The notes: a model not told the origin generated them from the letters alone. A stretch of DNA of 64,000 bases from an uncultured Rikenellaceae bacterium (GCA_947040435.1 CAMRBL010000002.1:23778-87777), one strand, 5' to 3'. Shown: positions 35,285-45,257, counted from the stretch's first letter. Numbers and translations are program-made.

Positions 35285-35344
35285 AGCGCCGCCCACATAT
35301 AATAACTTACTGCATTTAGTAATCTATTATATGTGGGCGGCGCT
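35285..35344. repeat. 60-nt perfect palindrome between convergent genes
   Basis: 20-base perfect arms AGCGCCGCCCACATATAATA (35285-35304) and its complement (35325-35344), with an internal TTACT-gcattt-AGTAA stem in the 20-base loop. It lies between the U32 gene stop (35261) and the folA stop (35365). The GC-rich base of the stem is unusual for this genome; no U-run follows on either side. It can end transcription of both genes but may have another role. Confidence 0.75.
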
Positions 35345-35364
35345 GTGTGTTATTTGTCTATTAA

Positions 35365-35847
35365 TTATATCTTTTCGTAGGTTTCAAACATAAATGGATA
35401 TTGAAACTTCGCTCCCCTTGCGTGAAACTCCGCTGATATACGACTCCATTTTTGAACACTTATCTCAGGGAAATATGTATCTCCTTCGTAAGAGTGCATA
35501 ACTTTAGTTACATATAATCTATCCACTATATCTATCGCAGATTTATAGATCTCACCTCCACCAATTATAAATGGATTCTCATCTTCGCTGGATAACTCGA
35601 TCGCACTCTCTAGAGAATTTACAACGATACATCCCTCTATTTTCAGAGCCGAGTCTCTACTAATTACAATGTTTTTGCGTTTTGGTAGAGGTCTGCCAAT
35701 TGATTCGTATGTCTTTCGACCCATAATCACGGTGTGACCCATCGTTACTTCCTTGAAATAACGTAGATCTTCGGAAATATGCCATAAGAGTGAGTTTGCT
35801 CCCCCTATTACATTCCCATCTGCCATTGCTACTATTAATGAGATCAT
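35365..35847 (-). CDS. folA: Dihydrofolate reductase
   Basis: Regenerates tetrahydrofolate, here after thymidylate synthesis. 160 residues: [15 protein letters not shown], the [18 protein letters not shown] segment with the active-site acidic residue (Glu in HISEDL), [15 protein letters not shown] and IIGGGEIY. Overlaps the end of thyA by 4 bases (ATGA), the usual coupling. Third gene of the lpxH-thyA-folA cluster. Confidence 0.96.
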   Translation of the reverse strand: MISLIVAMADGNVIGGANSLLWHISEDLRYFKEVTMGHTVIMGRKTYESIGRPLPKRKNIVISRDSALKIEGCIVVNSLESAIELSSEDENPFIIGGGEIYKSAIDIVDRLYVTKVMHSYEGDTYFPEISVQKWSRISAEFHARGAKFQYPFMFETYEKI

Positions 35848-36638
35848 ATTGCTATTGGTGCTTTAATTGCTGGGTCTGGATTGTAATCTTTAATACAAAA
35901 GTCCTCATACTTAAAATCAAATATAGATTTTATATCTTTATTAATGCTCATCGTAGGTAAGGCTTTAGGAGTGCGCAGTAGCTGCTCTTCCACTTGGTCC
36001 ATATGATTTAGATATAGATGAGCATCCCCTAGTGTGTGAACAAAGTCTCCTAGTTCAAGATTTGTTACCTGAGCAACCATCATTGTTAATAGTGCATATG
36101 ATGCTATGTTAAACGGTACACCTAGAAATACATCCGCACTTCGTTGGTATAGTTGACAAGATAGCTTCCCATCTGCTACATAGAACTGAAATAGAGCGTG
36201 ACAAGGAGGTAGAGCCATATTGTCTATCTCCGCAACATTCCATGCACTAACAATGTGTCGTCGTGAGTCTGGGTTCTCTACTATTGCCTTTATTACCTGT
36301 GATATTTGATCTATATGTCCACCGTTTGGAGTTGGCCAACTACGCCACTGATACCCGTATACGTGTCCCAAGTCCCCATTCTCATCGGCCCATTCATCCC
36401 AGATACTCACCTTATTATCTTTGAGATATTTTATATTTGTGTCACCCTTTAAAAACCATAGTAACTCATGGATGATAGATCGTAAGTGGAGTTTTTTTGT
36501 TGTAAGCATAGGGAAGCCTTCATTAAGATCAAAGCGCATCTGAACACCAAATATACTTTTTGTCCCAGTTCCAGTTCTATCTTCTTTAATTACGCCCTCT
36601 GTTTTTATCTTATCGAGTAGCTCTAAATACTGTTTCAT
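35844..36638 (-). CDS. thyA: Thymidylate synthase
   Basis: dUMP + methylene-THF to dTMP + dihydrofolate. 264 residues, identical in length to E. coli ThyA. Catalytic Cys146 in [12 protein letters not shown], cofactor-site [18 protein letters not shown], and [10 protein letters not shown] are present. Its start shares one base with the lpxH stop (TAATG), and its end overlaps folA. Confidence 0.97.
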   Translation of the reverse strand: MKQYLELLDKIKTEGVIKEDRTGTGTKSIFGVQMRFDLNEGFPMLTTKKLHLRSIIHELLWFLKGDTNIKYLKDNKVSIWDEWADENGDLGHVYGYQWRSWPTPNGGHIDQISQVIKAIVENPDSRRHIVSAWNVAEIDNMALPPCHALFQFYVADGKLSCQLYQRSADVFLGVPFNIASYALLTMMVAQVTNLELGDFVHTLGDAHLYLNHMDQVEEQLLRTPKALPTMSINKDIKSIFDFKYEDFCIKDYNPDPAIKAPIAI

Positions 36639-37369
36639 TATTGAAATTTAAATAGTTTAATACCATTACTGTCCATTCGGGCATATGTAGGACTTTCAAT
36701 CCACTCCCCTAAAAATATAGCTTTTGATAGCTCATTAAGCTTGAATATTTCGGCACAATGGATGTGTCCATATATAAAATAGTCGATTTTATCTTGTTCG
36801 AGTACCCTCCTAGAGTATTGAACAAGATACTCATCTTCACCCCTAAAACAATGACTAATACTCTTCGATTTTCTACTATGACCACTCCACCAGCAGCCAA
36901 ATTTAAGAGCTAAATTAGGGTGGACTAGCGCAGAGAAGTATCGATGTAAGAGTTTGCTGCGGAAGATACTATTCATTAACCTGACAGGTATAGATGTAAT
37001 CCCGACGGCATCGCCATGTCTAAGTAGTAACGTTTTGCCTAAAAGTGTGATTCTCTGCTCGTCTCTGTGTATCATCATGCCACACTCCTTTTCAAAGTAG
37101 TCTAGCATCCACATATCGTGGTTTCCTGCGAGAATATGTATCTCAATACCTCTATCTGTTAGTTCTGCAATTTTGCCTAGTATGCGTACAAATCCTTTTG
37201 GTGCAACTCTCTTGTATTCAAACCAAAAATCAAATATATCTCCAAGGAGATAGATCGCAATTGCATCTTCTGCAACCATGTCAAGCCACTTAATAGCTTT
37301 GAGTTCTGTTGCTCTGCTAGTTGAATATCCATCAAATTTCAGGTGCATATCAGATGCAAAGTAGTACAT
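36638..37369 (-). CDS. lpxH: UDP-2,3-diacylglucosamine diphosphatase-type phosphoesterase
   Basis: Calcineurin-fold enzyme of lipid A biosynthesis, making lipid X. 243 residues with SDMHL (first metal Asp/His), [22 protein letters not shown] and GHIHC, the complete metal-site set. The LpxH assignment rests on these and the length; other members of the fold cannot be fully excluded. First gene of a tightly packed operon with thyA and folA. Confidence 0.85.
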   Translation of the reverse strand: MYYFASDMHLKFDGYSTSRATELKAIKWLDMVAEDAIAIYLLGDIFDFWFEYKRVAPKGFVRILGKIAELTDRGIEIHILAGNHDMWMLDYFEKECGMMIHRDEQRITLLGKTLLLRHGDAVGITSIPVRLMNSIFRSKLLHRYFSALVHPNLALKFGCWWSGHSRKSKSISHCFRGEDEYLVQYSRRVLEQDKIDYFIYGHIHCAEIFKLNELSKAIFLGEWIESPTYARMDSNGIKLFKFQ

Positions 37370-37449
37370 TGTATTCTAGTATGTTGAGTTAATAATTTAG
37401 ATCGTGTTATCCTGTTTTGCTGCCATGTAGGCGTATGTTGAGTACGATA

Positions 37450-38601
37450 CTATCGTGAGAAAAGCTCTGAAAGTCTCTTTATAAGCTCCTCGCCATATAT
37501 ATTTTTAGCTATAATATTCCCCTCTTTATCTATTAAATAGTTACTTGGAACCTCTGTTATATTGTACGTTCCAGTAGTCTCTGAGTATCTGCCCTGAAAG
37601 TCACATAGTGTAATCCATGGAAGTTTTTGCTCTTGGACTGCATTTGTCCATAGCGACTTGGAGGTATCTATTGATACTTGATATACTTCAAATCCATCTT
37701 TAGAATACTTCTCATATAGCTCTTTTAGCCCTGTATTTATCTGTTTAGATTGTGCTGATGCCGAAGTCCAAAAGTCAACTAATATAACTTTACCTTCGCT
37801 ATCCGACAACTTAATCTTGTTGTTGTACATATCTGGCAGCTCAATCTCAGGGTAATTGAGAGGGTTGTCGTACTCATCTTGAATCCGATTCATAAGTGCT
37901 ATGTTGTCATCGTAGTCTGCGACTACTTTTTCAAGCGATTTGACATACGGAGAGTTCGGGTATACACTCTTAGTGGAGTCTGCTACCATCTTGTAGTATA
38001 GTATGTCTGAGTTCCCAAATAGGGTCTCGTCGTTCGGTAGTCTTTGGTACAGTGCATATATTGCTGCAATAGAGTGTACATTAGCTACAACAAATTTTAT
38101 GTGCTCTTTTTTTATTGTTTGGTACTTCTTTAGGTACTCTTTGCGCAGATTGTTTTTTGTTAGCGTGTCCATTGTGCCGACATATAAATTAGCTAATGAG
38201 TCTAATGATATAGCGCCGTTTGATAGTAGGGAAGATATCTCTTTGACTAATTCGGACTCTTCGGATCCATCGATTATGTAATTTCTCGTTATATCTCCAA
38301 CGGAGTTAACCTTAACGTTGTCACCCCTCTTTAAAATTAATGGTATTATTGCTCCATCTTGGTGTAGCCTTAGGTTGTATATTGCAGGGTTATCGTCATG
38401 TAGTTTAACCGCAAATTTAAAATTACCATTACCATCTAATGTCGTAGAGTCTATCAGTTCTTGTTCTCCTGGGGTGATTGCATCTAGGTATATTTTGCAA
38501 TTAGGATGACATGCTATTCTCCCCTTAATTACAAACTTGGAGTCGTTACATGAGTATAAAAGGCTAGCAATGAAAATAACTAATAAATATCTATTTTTCA
38601 T
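37450..38601 (-). CDS. DUF4369/thioredoxin-fold lipoprotein lacking CxxC
   Basis: 383 residues. Lipobox LYSC with Cys18, then a DUF4369-like beta domain (about 22-115), a helical linker with a coiled-coil flavour (115-250), and a TlpA-like domain (250-383) with GKVILVDFWTSASAQSKQ, DGFEVYQVSID and the cis-Pro EVPSNYLIDKEG. Where active TlpA proteins carry WCxPC, this has WTSASAQS at 278-285, so no catalytic cysteine remains. An intact fold with a lost redox site suggests a binding or structural role. Single gene. Confidence 0.8.
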   Translation of the reverse strand: MKNRYLLVIFIASLLYSCNDSKFVIKGRIACHPNCKIYLDAITPGEQELIDSTTLDGNGNFKFAVKLHDDNPAIYNLRLHQDGAIIPLILKRGDNVKVNSVGDITRNYIIDGSEESELVKEISSLLSNGAISLDSLANLYVGTMDTLTKNNLRKEYLKKYQTIKKEHIKFVVANVHSIAAIYALYQRLPNDETLFGNSDILYYKMVADSTKSVYPNSPYVKSLEKVVADYDDNIALMNRIQDEYDNPLNYPEIELPDMYNNKIKLSDSEGKVILVDFWTSASAQSKQINTGLKELYEKYSKDGFEVYQVSIDTSKSLWTNAVQEQKLPWITLCDFQGRYSETTGTYNITEVPSNYLIDKEGNIIAKNIYGEELIKRLSELFSR

Positions 38602-38753
38602 ATTGAATCACACATTAAGATTTTACTATGGTCTCACTCATCTTTATAACTGAAAAGATAGTTATTTTTTGAACGAGACTATAGATTATAATTGTTTCTT
38701 TAAATAAGCTTATAATTAGTAATTGTAATTACGTCATACCGTCAAATACATAA

Positions 38754-38761
38754 CAAATATA
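38754..38761 (-). promoter_or_regulatory. -7 element for the DUF4369/thioredoxin-fold gene
   Basis: Minus strand TATATTTG, about 150 bases before the start; the long leader contains the imperfect hairpin at 38624-38687. Confidence 0.35.
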
Positions 38762-38844
38762 CAATCATTTTTACTCATAAAGAAACGTAATAATACATTT
38801 ATTGGTATTTTCATGATATTATTTTTTATTAATTATGGAATATA

Positions 38845-38891
38845 CAACGCAATAGGCTAAGAAAAGATACTCTTCTTAGCCTATTGTGTTG
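38845..38891 (-). terminator. Hairpin ending the glycogen cluster
   Basis: CAACgCAATAGGCTAAGAA / TTCTTAGCCTATTGtGTTG with one mismatch and a 9-base loop, 24 bases past the GH57 stop. There is no strong U-run on the minus strand, so termination may be factor-assisted. Confidence 0.65.
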
Positions 38892-38914
38892 TGTGTAATA
38901 TATTTAGTTATAAT

Positions 38915-40129
38915 CTATTCTATAGTCTTATTGTTTTTGTTTTCAATTGCTTTGTTTAACTCAAGTTCGAAATCACTCAGAACATTCATGTATATAATGA
39001 ACGCTTCATAGGCAGAATCATATGGATTGAAGTAGCTGTGTACATTGCCATCAGAGAGCCATTTAGTAGCCATGTAGAAGAAATGGTCTGAAGACTGCAT
39101 TAATCTCCATTTGTAATTAAATGTTTCGTCATTCAAACTCTTTACACTATCATTTAGTTTATATAGCTTTGAGAATGCTTCACTTTGGAGCTCATTTCCG
39201 AGCCAAGCAGTTATATCTCTCTCCTCGTCAGTCCATGACATGGCATGAGGTGAGTGTAGAACAGCAACTGGTTTGTTTTGCGCAGCGGCTTCACTTACTG
39301 TTAATAGTTTAATGCTGTCACAAACTGCCAGATTATTCATTAAAGCCTTCATAAACTCAAAGATCCCAGTATCAACACTATGGTGCTCCCCGAATGCTTC
39401 GTAGTTCATAAATAGATTGATAACTTCTCCTGGAGTAGTCTCGCTCGTAATCCAGTTTGCATAAACATCGGCAGTTAATGGCCATTCAGACCACTCTCTG
39501 TTTGAAAAACGGAAAGAGATGTCATCACTCAATTTGTAGTTTCTCAATAGTAGTCTTAGTTTTTGGCTCTTTGCACTTGCGTAGACATAATTAGGACTCT
39601 TCCATCCTAATATGTGCTTTGCCCCCTCGGCTATAACACTCTTGAACCCCATTTTAGCAATCTCCTCTCCAATAGAATCTGAGTATATTAACTCGGTATT
39701 TCTAAATGATATAGGCTTTTGTCCAAACTCTTGCTCAATAAGATCACAGTGTCGTTTTACATCAGAAGTAAACTCCTCTGTATTTATAAGTGATGAGAGT
39801 GAGTGAGAATAGGTCTCTGCTAAAAACTCTACACATCCTGTTTTTGCCAACGCTTTAAAGCTATCTAAAACCTGTGGAGCATACATCTTAAACTGCTCAA
39901 TTGCTATACCTGAGATTGAAAAACTAATCTTTAATGCCCCTTTATGTGCATTGATTAGCTCTAAAAAAAGATTGTTCATAGGTAAATAGCATCGTGTTGC
40001 AATACCATTAACTATTGAGCGATTCAATGGCTCGTCAAGATAGTTATGATCTTTTCCTATGCTGAAAAATCTATATTTTTTCAACCTTAAAGGTTGGTGT
40101 ACTTGAAAATAGAAACATACTGTCTTCAT
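38915..40129 (-). CDS. GH57 family glycoside hydrolase (alpha-amylase/branching type)
   Basis: Cytoplasmic alpha-glucan-active enzyme, 404 residues, no signal peptide. Family features: HQPLRL near the N-terminus, FLAETYSHSLSSL, the nucleophile Glu146 in FRNTELIYS, WSEWPLTADVYANW, and MNYEAFGEHH. The final 15 residues are Asn/Lys/Glu rich. Third gene of a leftward cluster with the glycosyltransferase and debranching enzyme, the gene order typical of Bacteroides glycogen loci; it may act as branching enzyme or alpha-amylase. Confidence 0.92.
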   Translation of the reverse strand: MKTVCFYFQVHQPLRLKKYRFFSIGKDHNYLDEPLNRSIVNGIATRCYLPMNNLFLELINAHKGALKISFSISGIAIEQFKMYAPQVLDSFKALAKTGCVEFLAETYSHSLSSLINTEEFTSDVKRHCDLIEQEFGQKPISFRNTELIYSDSIGEEIAKMGFKSVIAEGAKHILGWKSPNYVYASAKSQKLRLLLRNYKLSDDISFRFSNREWSEWPLTADVYANWITSETTPGEVINLFMNYEAFGEHHSVDTGIFEFMKALMNNLAVCDSIKLLTVSEAAAQNKPVAVLHSPHAMSWTDEERDITAWLGNELQSEAFSKLYKLNDSVKSLNDETFNYKWRLMQSSDHFFYMATKWLSDGNVHSYFNPYDSAYEAFIIYMNVLSDFELELNKAIENKNNKTIE

Positions 40130-40185
40130 GATTATATATTTTTAGTTCACAATACATTAAATTAATATTGTGGATAATTAGGTGA

Positions 40186-41502
40186 CTATTTAATTACACT
40201 CTCATATACATCCTTAACCTCTTTCGCTGCCTTGTCCCATTTTAAGTTGGTCACTTCTTTTAGCCCCTTATCACTAAACATCTTGGATAGGGCTGGGTAT
40301 TCAATCAACCCATATATTGCATCTGCCATTGCATCTACATCCCAGTAGTCTACTTTCAGTGCGTACTCTAGCACCTCTGCAACTCCAGATTGCTTTGAGA
40401 TAATTACAGGGACATTACTCTTCATTGCTTCAAGTGGTGAGATTCCAAATGGCTCACTTACTGATGGCATGACATAGACATCACTCATGTCAAACATTCT
40501 ATGAACTTCATCTCCCTTCAAAAAGCCTGTAAAGTGGAATCTATCTGCGATACCTAGTTTCGCAACACGTTTAACAACGTGAGTGAATAGGTCTCCACTA
40601 CCAGCCATTACAAAGTGTACATTAGGCACTTTTTGTAGAACCTTTGCAGCGGCTTCAACAAAGTAGTCTGGTCCTTTTTGATAGGTTATACGACCTAAGA
40701 AGGTAACTATTTTATCTGTGATACCCCTTGATTCAAATACCTTTCCTCCGTCTGCAAATCTAACAGCATTGTGTACCGTTACAACCTTATCAGGGTGAAT
40801 GTTATATTTCTCAATGACAATTTTACGAGTTAAATTACTAACAGCAATAACTTTATCTGCTGCTGCCATGCCACTACGCTCAATGTCATAGACAACTTGA
40901 TTGACATTCTCTCCACTACGATCATACTCCGTAGCGTGCATATGTACAACTAATGGTTTTCCTGAAACTCTTTTCGCTGCGATACCTGCATAGTAAGTAA
41001 GCCAGTCATGTGCGTGTATGACATCAAATTTACCCTCATTCTCTTTTGCTACTTGAGCACCAATAATTGCATATCTTGCAACTTCTTCCATGAGGTTAGC
41101 ACCGTATTTGCCCGAAAAAGAGTAACGCTCTTTCCACACATCGGAATCGCCATATTCAATCTCATTTCGCTCAACTCTACTCTTATACTCATTTTGTTCA
41201 ACCTCAAACTCCTCTGGAGATATGTATGGAACCATATTTGAGTCAATATGTATAAAGGTCATCTTATCCCAGAACTCACGCTCTTCGATAGAGGTAGAGA
41301 GTTCGCCACATACTGATAATTCAACATCACTTGCATTAACAATGTGTGTAAACCTCTGATCTTCGTCTCCATACGCTTTGGGTACAGTAAAGATAACCTC
41401 CACGTCATTTTTTGCAAGTCCACGTGTCAGACCGTAACACGCAGTACCTAATCCCCCGGCAATATGGGGAGGGAACTCCCATCCAAACATTAATACTTTC
41501 AT
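40186..41502 (-). CDS. Glycosyltransferase, glycogen-synthase-like
   Basis: 438 residues, GT-B fold. The N-terminus FGWEFPPHIAGGLGTACYGLTRGL is the nucleotide-sugar loop of starch/glycogen synthases and GT4 enzymes; the C-terminal domain has FLGRITYQKGPDYFVEAA and the retaining-GT motif SEPFGISPLEAM with its two acidic residues. The context (debranching enzyme upstream, GH57 downstream) supports glycogen synthesis from UDP- or ADP-glucose. Gap of 10 bases to the debranching gene, 56 to the GH57. Confidence 0.9.
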   Translation of the reverse strand: MKVLMFGWEFPPHIAGGLGTACYGLTRGLAKNDVEVIFTVPKAYGDEDQRFTHIVNASDVELSVCGELSTSIEEREFWDKMTFIHIDSNMVPYISPEEFEVEQNEYKSRVERNEIEYGDSDVWKERYSFSGKYGANLMEEVARYAIIGAQVAKENEGKFDVIHAHDWLTYYAGIAAKRVSGKPLVVHMHATEYDRSGENVNQVVYDIERSGMAAADKVIAVSNLTRKIVIEKYNIHPDKVVTVHNAVRFADGGKVFESRGITDKIVTFLGRITYQKGPDYFVEAAAKVLQKVPNVHFVMAGSGDLFTHVVKRVAKLGIADRFHFTGFLKGDEVHRMFDMSDVYVMPSVSEPFGISPLEAMKSNVPVIISKQSGVAEVLEYALKVDYWDVDAMADAIYGLIEYPALSKMFSDKGLKEVTNLKWDKAAKEVKDVYESVIK

Positions 41503-41512
41503 ATTTGTTGTT

Positions 41513-43450
41513 TTATTGTTTTACGTTTGTATATCTTTCAATCATCTCCATAATTCTCAGTAAAGCTCCAACGCTCCATGCTTGTGAAATTGTTCCTCGT
41601 GAGGTGTATGGTGGGTCTCCGTCGTATATCTCAGAAATTGTACCTATACCATGTGTACTTATATCTTCATTGAAATTGCGTAAAATTTCAGTCGCAGTAT
41701 TTAAGTACTCATCACCTCTCAACATGAAATTTGCTTCAACATAGTGCTCTAATAACCACACCCAAGTTGTTCCTTGGTGGTAGGCTCTATCTCTTGTTGG
41801 TTGGTCTCCCTCACAGCGACCCTTGTACTTTGGATCTACGGGAGATAGTGTTCTTAGCCCTTTAGGTGTTAGTAAATGTTGTGTCACAACCCTTAGCATC
41901 GTGTTGATTTGACTATCGTCTATCATCTTGTATTTTAAAGAGGCTGCAATAACTTGATTTGGACGAATATCTATGTTTTGAGTGTCACCAACATAATCTG
42001 CTAGGTAACCACAAGATTCTAGCCAAAATAGATCATTAAACGATTTTTTTATCGCTTCAGGTCTATTTTCCCACTCTTTTATGAATTTTCTATTTTTGAA
42101 TTTAGTTGCAAGCTCTAAGCAGTAGCATATAGCATTGTACCATAAAGCATTGATCTCTACTTGGTAACCGTCTCTTCCTGTGACAGGTATACCTTCAACC
42201 ATAGCATCCATCCATGTCATAGCGTGTGTTTTGCTCGATGCCCAAACTAAACCATTATCACCTACTGAGATTACGTCGTCAATACCAGTAGAATAAGACT
42301 CTAGAATCCCTTTCATTACTTTTCCATAGCGCTTCCATATCTTCTCTGCTCCAATGTGCTCCTCTAGTTGTTGAAGAGTCCAGAATAGCCATAATGGAGC
42401 ATCTACGGAGTTATAGGCACTTCCCATATTTGGGAATAGACCGCTCTGTATTTCACTAACCATGGTGTCTATAACAGCCATGCACTGATCGACATTACCT
42501 TGTGTTAGGGTGACACCTGGAAGTGCGATGAAGGTATCTCTACCCCAACGTCCAAACCATGGATAGCCTGCAACTAACTCTGTCTTTTTGCCGTGTTGTA
42601 CAACAAATTGGCGTGCTGCATGTTTTAGACAAGATACTAGATCTACTTTATCTGAGCGTTTTGCTATTTCTGTCTCAAATAATTTTTTTATGTTAGAAGC
42701 TTTTACTTGCTCTGTTGAACATGATATAATTATACTTTGTCCCTTCTTGATGTCCATCTCAAAGTATCCAGGTGTTAGAAGATCCTCATGGCAAGGATAG
42801 CCACGTTTCACCTCCTCTGTGTACTCAAAGTTATAGTACCAATCAGGTGCAACGACATATTCATGAGGGGAATCCATCTGCATGTGTAACCACGGGTATT
42901 TATCGTACATCTTACATTTTACACCGCCATCAATATCATACGAGTGTGTATCTGCAGCCATGTTGGTCTTGCTTAGTTGATGGGAGTTTCTGAAAGAGAG
43001 GAATGGTCTTAGTGCAAGTTTAGTCTCTGAACGAGCCTCTACTAGTGTGTATCTTATGAGGAGTTGGGTTTGAGAGTGTATCCACAACATCTCTTTTTTT
43101 AGTACAACACCACCTACACGATAGATGATTGTTGGAACTGGGGTGTATTTAAAATCGACAATGTATTTATGACCCTTGGGTTCATAGGTACTGGGGAATT
43201 TATGTATAGCTAGATTGAATGAGTGGTCATGTTGAATTATTGTCTCATCTAGTGAGTTTAAAAGTACAAAATTATTCTCACTATCCAACTCGGGAGCGGG
43301 AACTACTAATAAACCATGGTATTTACGAGTATTGCAACATACAATTGTAGTACTCATATATCCTCCAGCCCTATTTGTACTTAGAATCTCTCTCTGTAGT
43401 GAGTATTCAAGATTGCCAAGTTCACTTTTATCAAAAATTATTCCAGACAT
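41513..43450 (-). CDS. Glycogen debranching enzyme, amylo-alpha-1,6-glucosidase
   Basis: 645 residues, cytoplasmic. N-terminal beta-rich domain (1-260) followed by an alpha/alpha-barrel GDE domain. Diagnostic segments are NRAGGYMSTTIVCCNTRKYHGLL, GYPWFGRWGRDTFIALPGVTL, TWMDAMVEGIPVTGRDGY (catalytic acid region) and RAYHQGTTWVWLLEHY. First gene of the three-gene glycogen cluster. No promoter element was identified in front of it. Confidence 0.95.
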   Translation of the reverse strand: MSGIIFDKSELGNLEYSLQREILSTNRAGGYMSTTIVCCNTRKYHGLLVVPAPELDSENNFVLLNSLDETIIQHDHSFNLAIHKFPSTYEPKGHKYIVDFKYTPVPTIIYRVGGVVLKKEMLWIHSQTQLLIRYTLVEARSETKLALRPFLSFRNSHQLSKTNMAADTHSYDIDGGVKCKMYDKYPWLHMQMDSPHEYVVAPDWYYNFEYTEEVKRGYPCHEDLLTPGYFEMDIKKGQSIIISCSTEQVKASNIKKLFETEIAKRSDKVDLVSCLKHAARQFVVQHGKKTELVAGYPWFGRWGRDTFIALPGVTLTQGNVDQCMAVIDTMVSEIQSGLFPNMGSAYNSVDAPLWLFWTLQQLEEHIGAEKIWKRYGKVMKGILESYSTGIDDVISVGDNGLVWASSKTHAMTWMDAMVEGIPVTGRDGYQVEINALWYNAICYCLELATKFKNRKFIKEWENRPEAIKKSFNDLFWLESCGYLADYVGDTQNIDIRPNQVIAASLKYKMIDDSQINTMLRVVTQHLLTPKGLRTLSPVDPKYKGRCEGDQPTRDRAYHQGTTWVWLLEHYVEANFMLRGDEYLNTATEILRNFNEDISTHGIGTISEIYDGDPPYTSRGTISQAWSVGALLRIMEMIERYTNVKQ

Positions 43451-43756
43451 ATGCTTTAATATTTTATTGTTATTTCTACAAGATATGAAATATATTTGTT
43501 AAAATGGTTAAAATATTGCTTTTTTTTATCTATATATGGACATATTAGTATGTAAATTTTGGGTCGTTGTACTAATTTCATAAAACTTTTAAGTTTGAGG
43601 TCGTGCGGTAATATGCCTATTAATAGACTAAGGTGGTTGTTTTACACAAAACTCTCATCTTTTTTTTATTTGCTTATATAAGCCAATACAATGGTGCTTA
43701 TTTAAATTTTTAATACCTTTGTTTTTTCGAATTATAATTATTTATAAAACATTGGC
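43451..43756. other. Divergent intergenic region, debranching enzyme / rlmN
   Basis: 306 bases between divergent genes, AT-rich, no supported ORF. A rightward -7 element for rlmN lies at 43714-43721. No comparable leftward element was found. The GTCGTTGTACTAATTT / AGGTCGTGCGGTAATAT similarity at about 43563 and 43600 is too weak to call a repeat. Confidence 0.5.
43714..43721 (+). promoter_or_regulatory. -7 element for rlmN
   Basis: TACCTTTG, matching TAnnTTTG, 35 bases before the first ATG. Confidence 0.5.
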
Positions 43757-44794
43757 ATGATGAGAGTAAATTTATATGGGATGACACTTTCCCAACTACA
43801 AAAAGTTGTTCAAGAGTTAAATATGCCTAAGTTCACGGCAAAGCAGATTGCTGAGTGGTTGTACAAAAAGAGAGCTACAGAGATAGAGCAGATGACTAAT
43901 ATTTCTACTGTTAATCGTCAAAAACTTGGAGAGCTATACAGTGTCGGACTACACGAGCCGGTGCGTGAAAGTGTCTCAACTGATGGAACAAAGAAGTTTC
44001 TTTTTAAAACGTCAGATAACAAATATATAGAGTCTGCATATATTCCAGACAATAATAGAGCAACTTTATGCGTTTCTTCTCAGACGGGGTGTAAGATGGG
44101 GTGTAAGTTTTGTATGACGGCAAAACAAGGGTTTCAACACAACCTTACTGCTAACGAGATATTAAATCAAGTGAGATCAATTCCAGATAGTGAAACACTT
44201 ACTAATATTGTCTATATGGGGATGGGAGAGCCATTGGATAATCTTAAAGAGGTGTTGAATTCACTTGAGGTGTTGACTGCTGAGTGGGGGTTTGCGTGGA
44301 GTCCATCTCGTATTACACTATCGACAATAGGGGTGATGCCTGCATTGAAGGAGTTTTTAGATAAAACAAAAGTTCATCTTGCTGTGAGTTTACATAATCC
44401 ATTTCCTGAGGAGAGAGCCGAAATTGTACCTGCAGAAAAAGCATTCCCAATTAAGAGTGTTATTGAGCTATTAAAGGAGTATGATTTTACACACCAAAGG
44501 AGAGTGAGCTTTGAGTATATTATGCTTAATGGAATGAATGATTCTCCTAAGTATATAAAAGAGTTATGTAGGGTGTTAGATGGGATTAAATGTAGGATAA
44601 ACCTTATTAGATTTCATAAAATTCCAGATTCTAAATTTTTTAGCCCTAGTTATTTTGTTATCGAGAAGTTTAGAGATGCATTGACTGAGAAGGGAATCGT
44701 AACGACAATTAGAGCGTCAAGGGGTGAGGATATTAAAGCTGCTTGTGGATTGTTGTCAACAATCGAGCAGGATGAAGAGAAGAGTAATGAATAA
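43757..44794 (+). CDS. rlmN: 23S rRNA/tRNA adenine-C2 methyltransferase RlmN
   Basis: Radical-SAM enzyme methylating A2503 of 23S rRNA and A37 of some tRNAs. 345 residues; the cluster motif is CKMGCKFC with Cys112, Cys116 and Cys119. GMGEPLDN, RITLSTIGV and LAVSLHNPF segments follow, and the resolving Cys is in the C-terminal AACGLL. Two adjacent ATGs. Followed by a secreted thioredoxin gene 15 bases on. Confidence 0.96.
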   Translation: MMRVNLYGMTLSQLQKVVQELNMPKFTAKQIAEWLYKKRATEIEQMTNISTVNRQKLGELYSVGLHEPVRESVSTDGTKKFLFKTSDNKYIESAYIPDNNRATLCVSSQTGCKMGCKFCMTAKQGFQHNLTANEILNQVRSIPDSETLTNIVYMGMGEPLDNLKEVLNSLEVLTAEWGFAWSPSRITLSTIGVMPALKEFLDKTKVHLAVSLHNPFPEERAEIVPAEKAFPIKSVIELLKEYDFTHQRRVSFEYIMLNGMNDSPKYIKELCRVLDGIKCRINLIRFHKIPDSKFFSPSYFVIEKFRDALTEKGIVTTIRASRGEDIKAACGLLSTIEQDEEKSNE

Positions 44795-44809
44795 TTAAAA
44801 AAAAATAGT

Positions 44810-45241
44810 ATGAAAAAGATCACATTAATTATGCTTTGTCTAGGAGCTTTCCTTTTTGGAAAAGCACAAGATAACAGTAAAGGAATTAAATTTGAAACAG
44901 GAACATTTAGCGATATTTTAGCTAAGGCTAAGGCTGAAGATAAACTTATATTTATGGATGTTTATGCAACATGGTGTGGACCTTGTAAACAGATGTCAAA
45001 AAATGTATTCCCACTAGAGAAGGTTGGAACATATTTTAATAAAGGTTTCGTAAATGCAAAGTTTGATGCTGAGAAAGGTGAAGGTATTACACTAGCTAAG
45101 AGGTATAAGGTGACGGCTTACCCTACTTTTTTACTTATTAATGGTGATGGAGAGCTTGTAGGAAGATTAGTTGGAGGAGCATCTCCAGATAGTTTCATTA
45201 AAAAGATTGAAGCATTAAAAGTAAAGGCTCTAAAGAAATAG
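44810..45241 (+). CDS. Secreted thioredoxin-family protein with intact WCGPC
   Basis: 143 residues; a signal peptide of about 19 residues ends FGKAQ. The thioredoxin fold carries VYATWCGPCKQMSKNVF with Cys56/Cys59, KRYKVTAYPTFLLINGDG with the cis-Pro, and a final helix. A functional periplasmic disulfide reductase is expected, in contrast with the two cysteine-less relatives in this window. Lies in an operon with rlmN and ends at a strong bidirectional hairpin. Confidence 0.9.
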   Translation: MKKITLIMLCLGAFLFGKAQDNSKGIKFETGTFSDILAKAKAEDKLIFMDVYATWCGPCKQMSKNVFPLEKVGTYFNKGFVNAKFDAEKGEGITLAKRYKVTAYPTFLLINGDGELVGRLVGGASPDSFIKKIEALKVKALKK

Positions 45242-45257
45242 AAATATTTTAAATAAA

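Larger units (their letters stand above)
38602..38914. other. Intergenic region between the lipoprotein and glycogen genes
   Basis: 313 bases, AT-rich, no supported ORF. Contents: a -7 element for the leftward lipoprotein gene (38754-38761), a possible long imperfect hairpin at about 38624-38687 (TATGGTCTC ... GAGACTATA), and the hairpin at 38845-38891 next to the GH57 stop. Nothing else seen. Confidence 0.5.
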
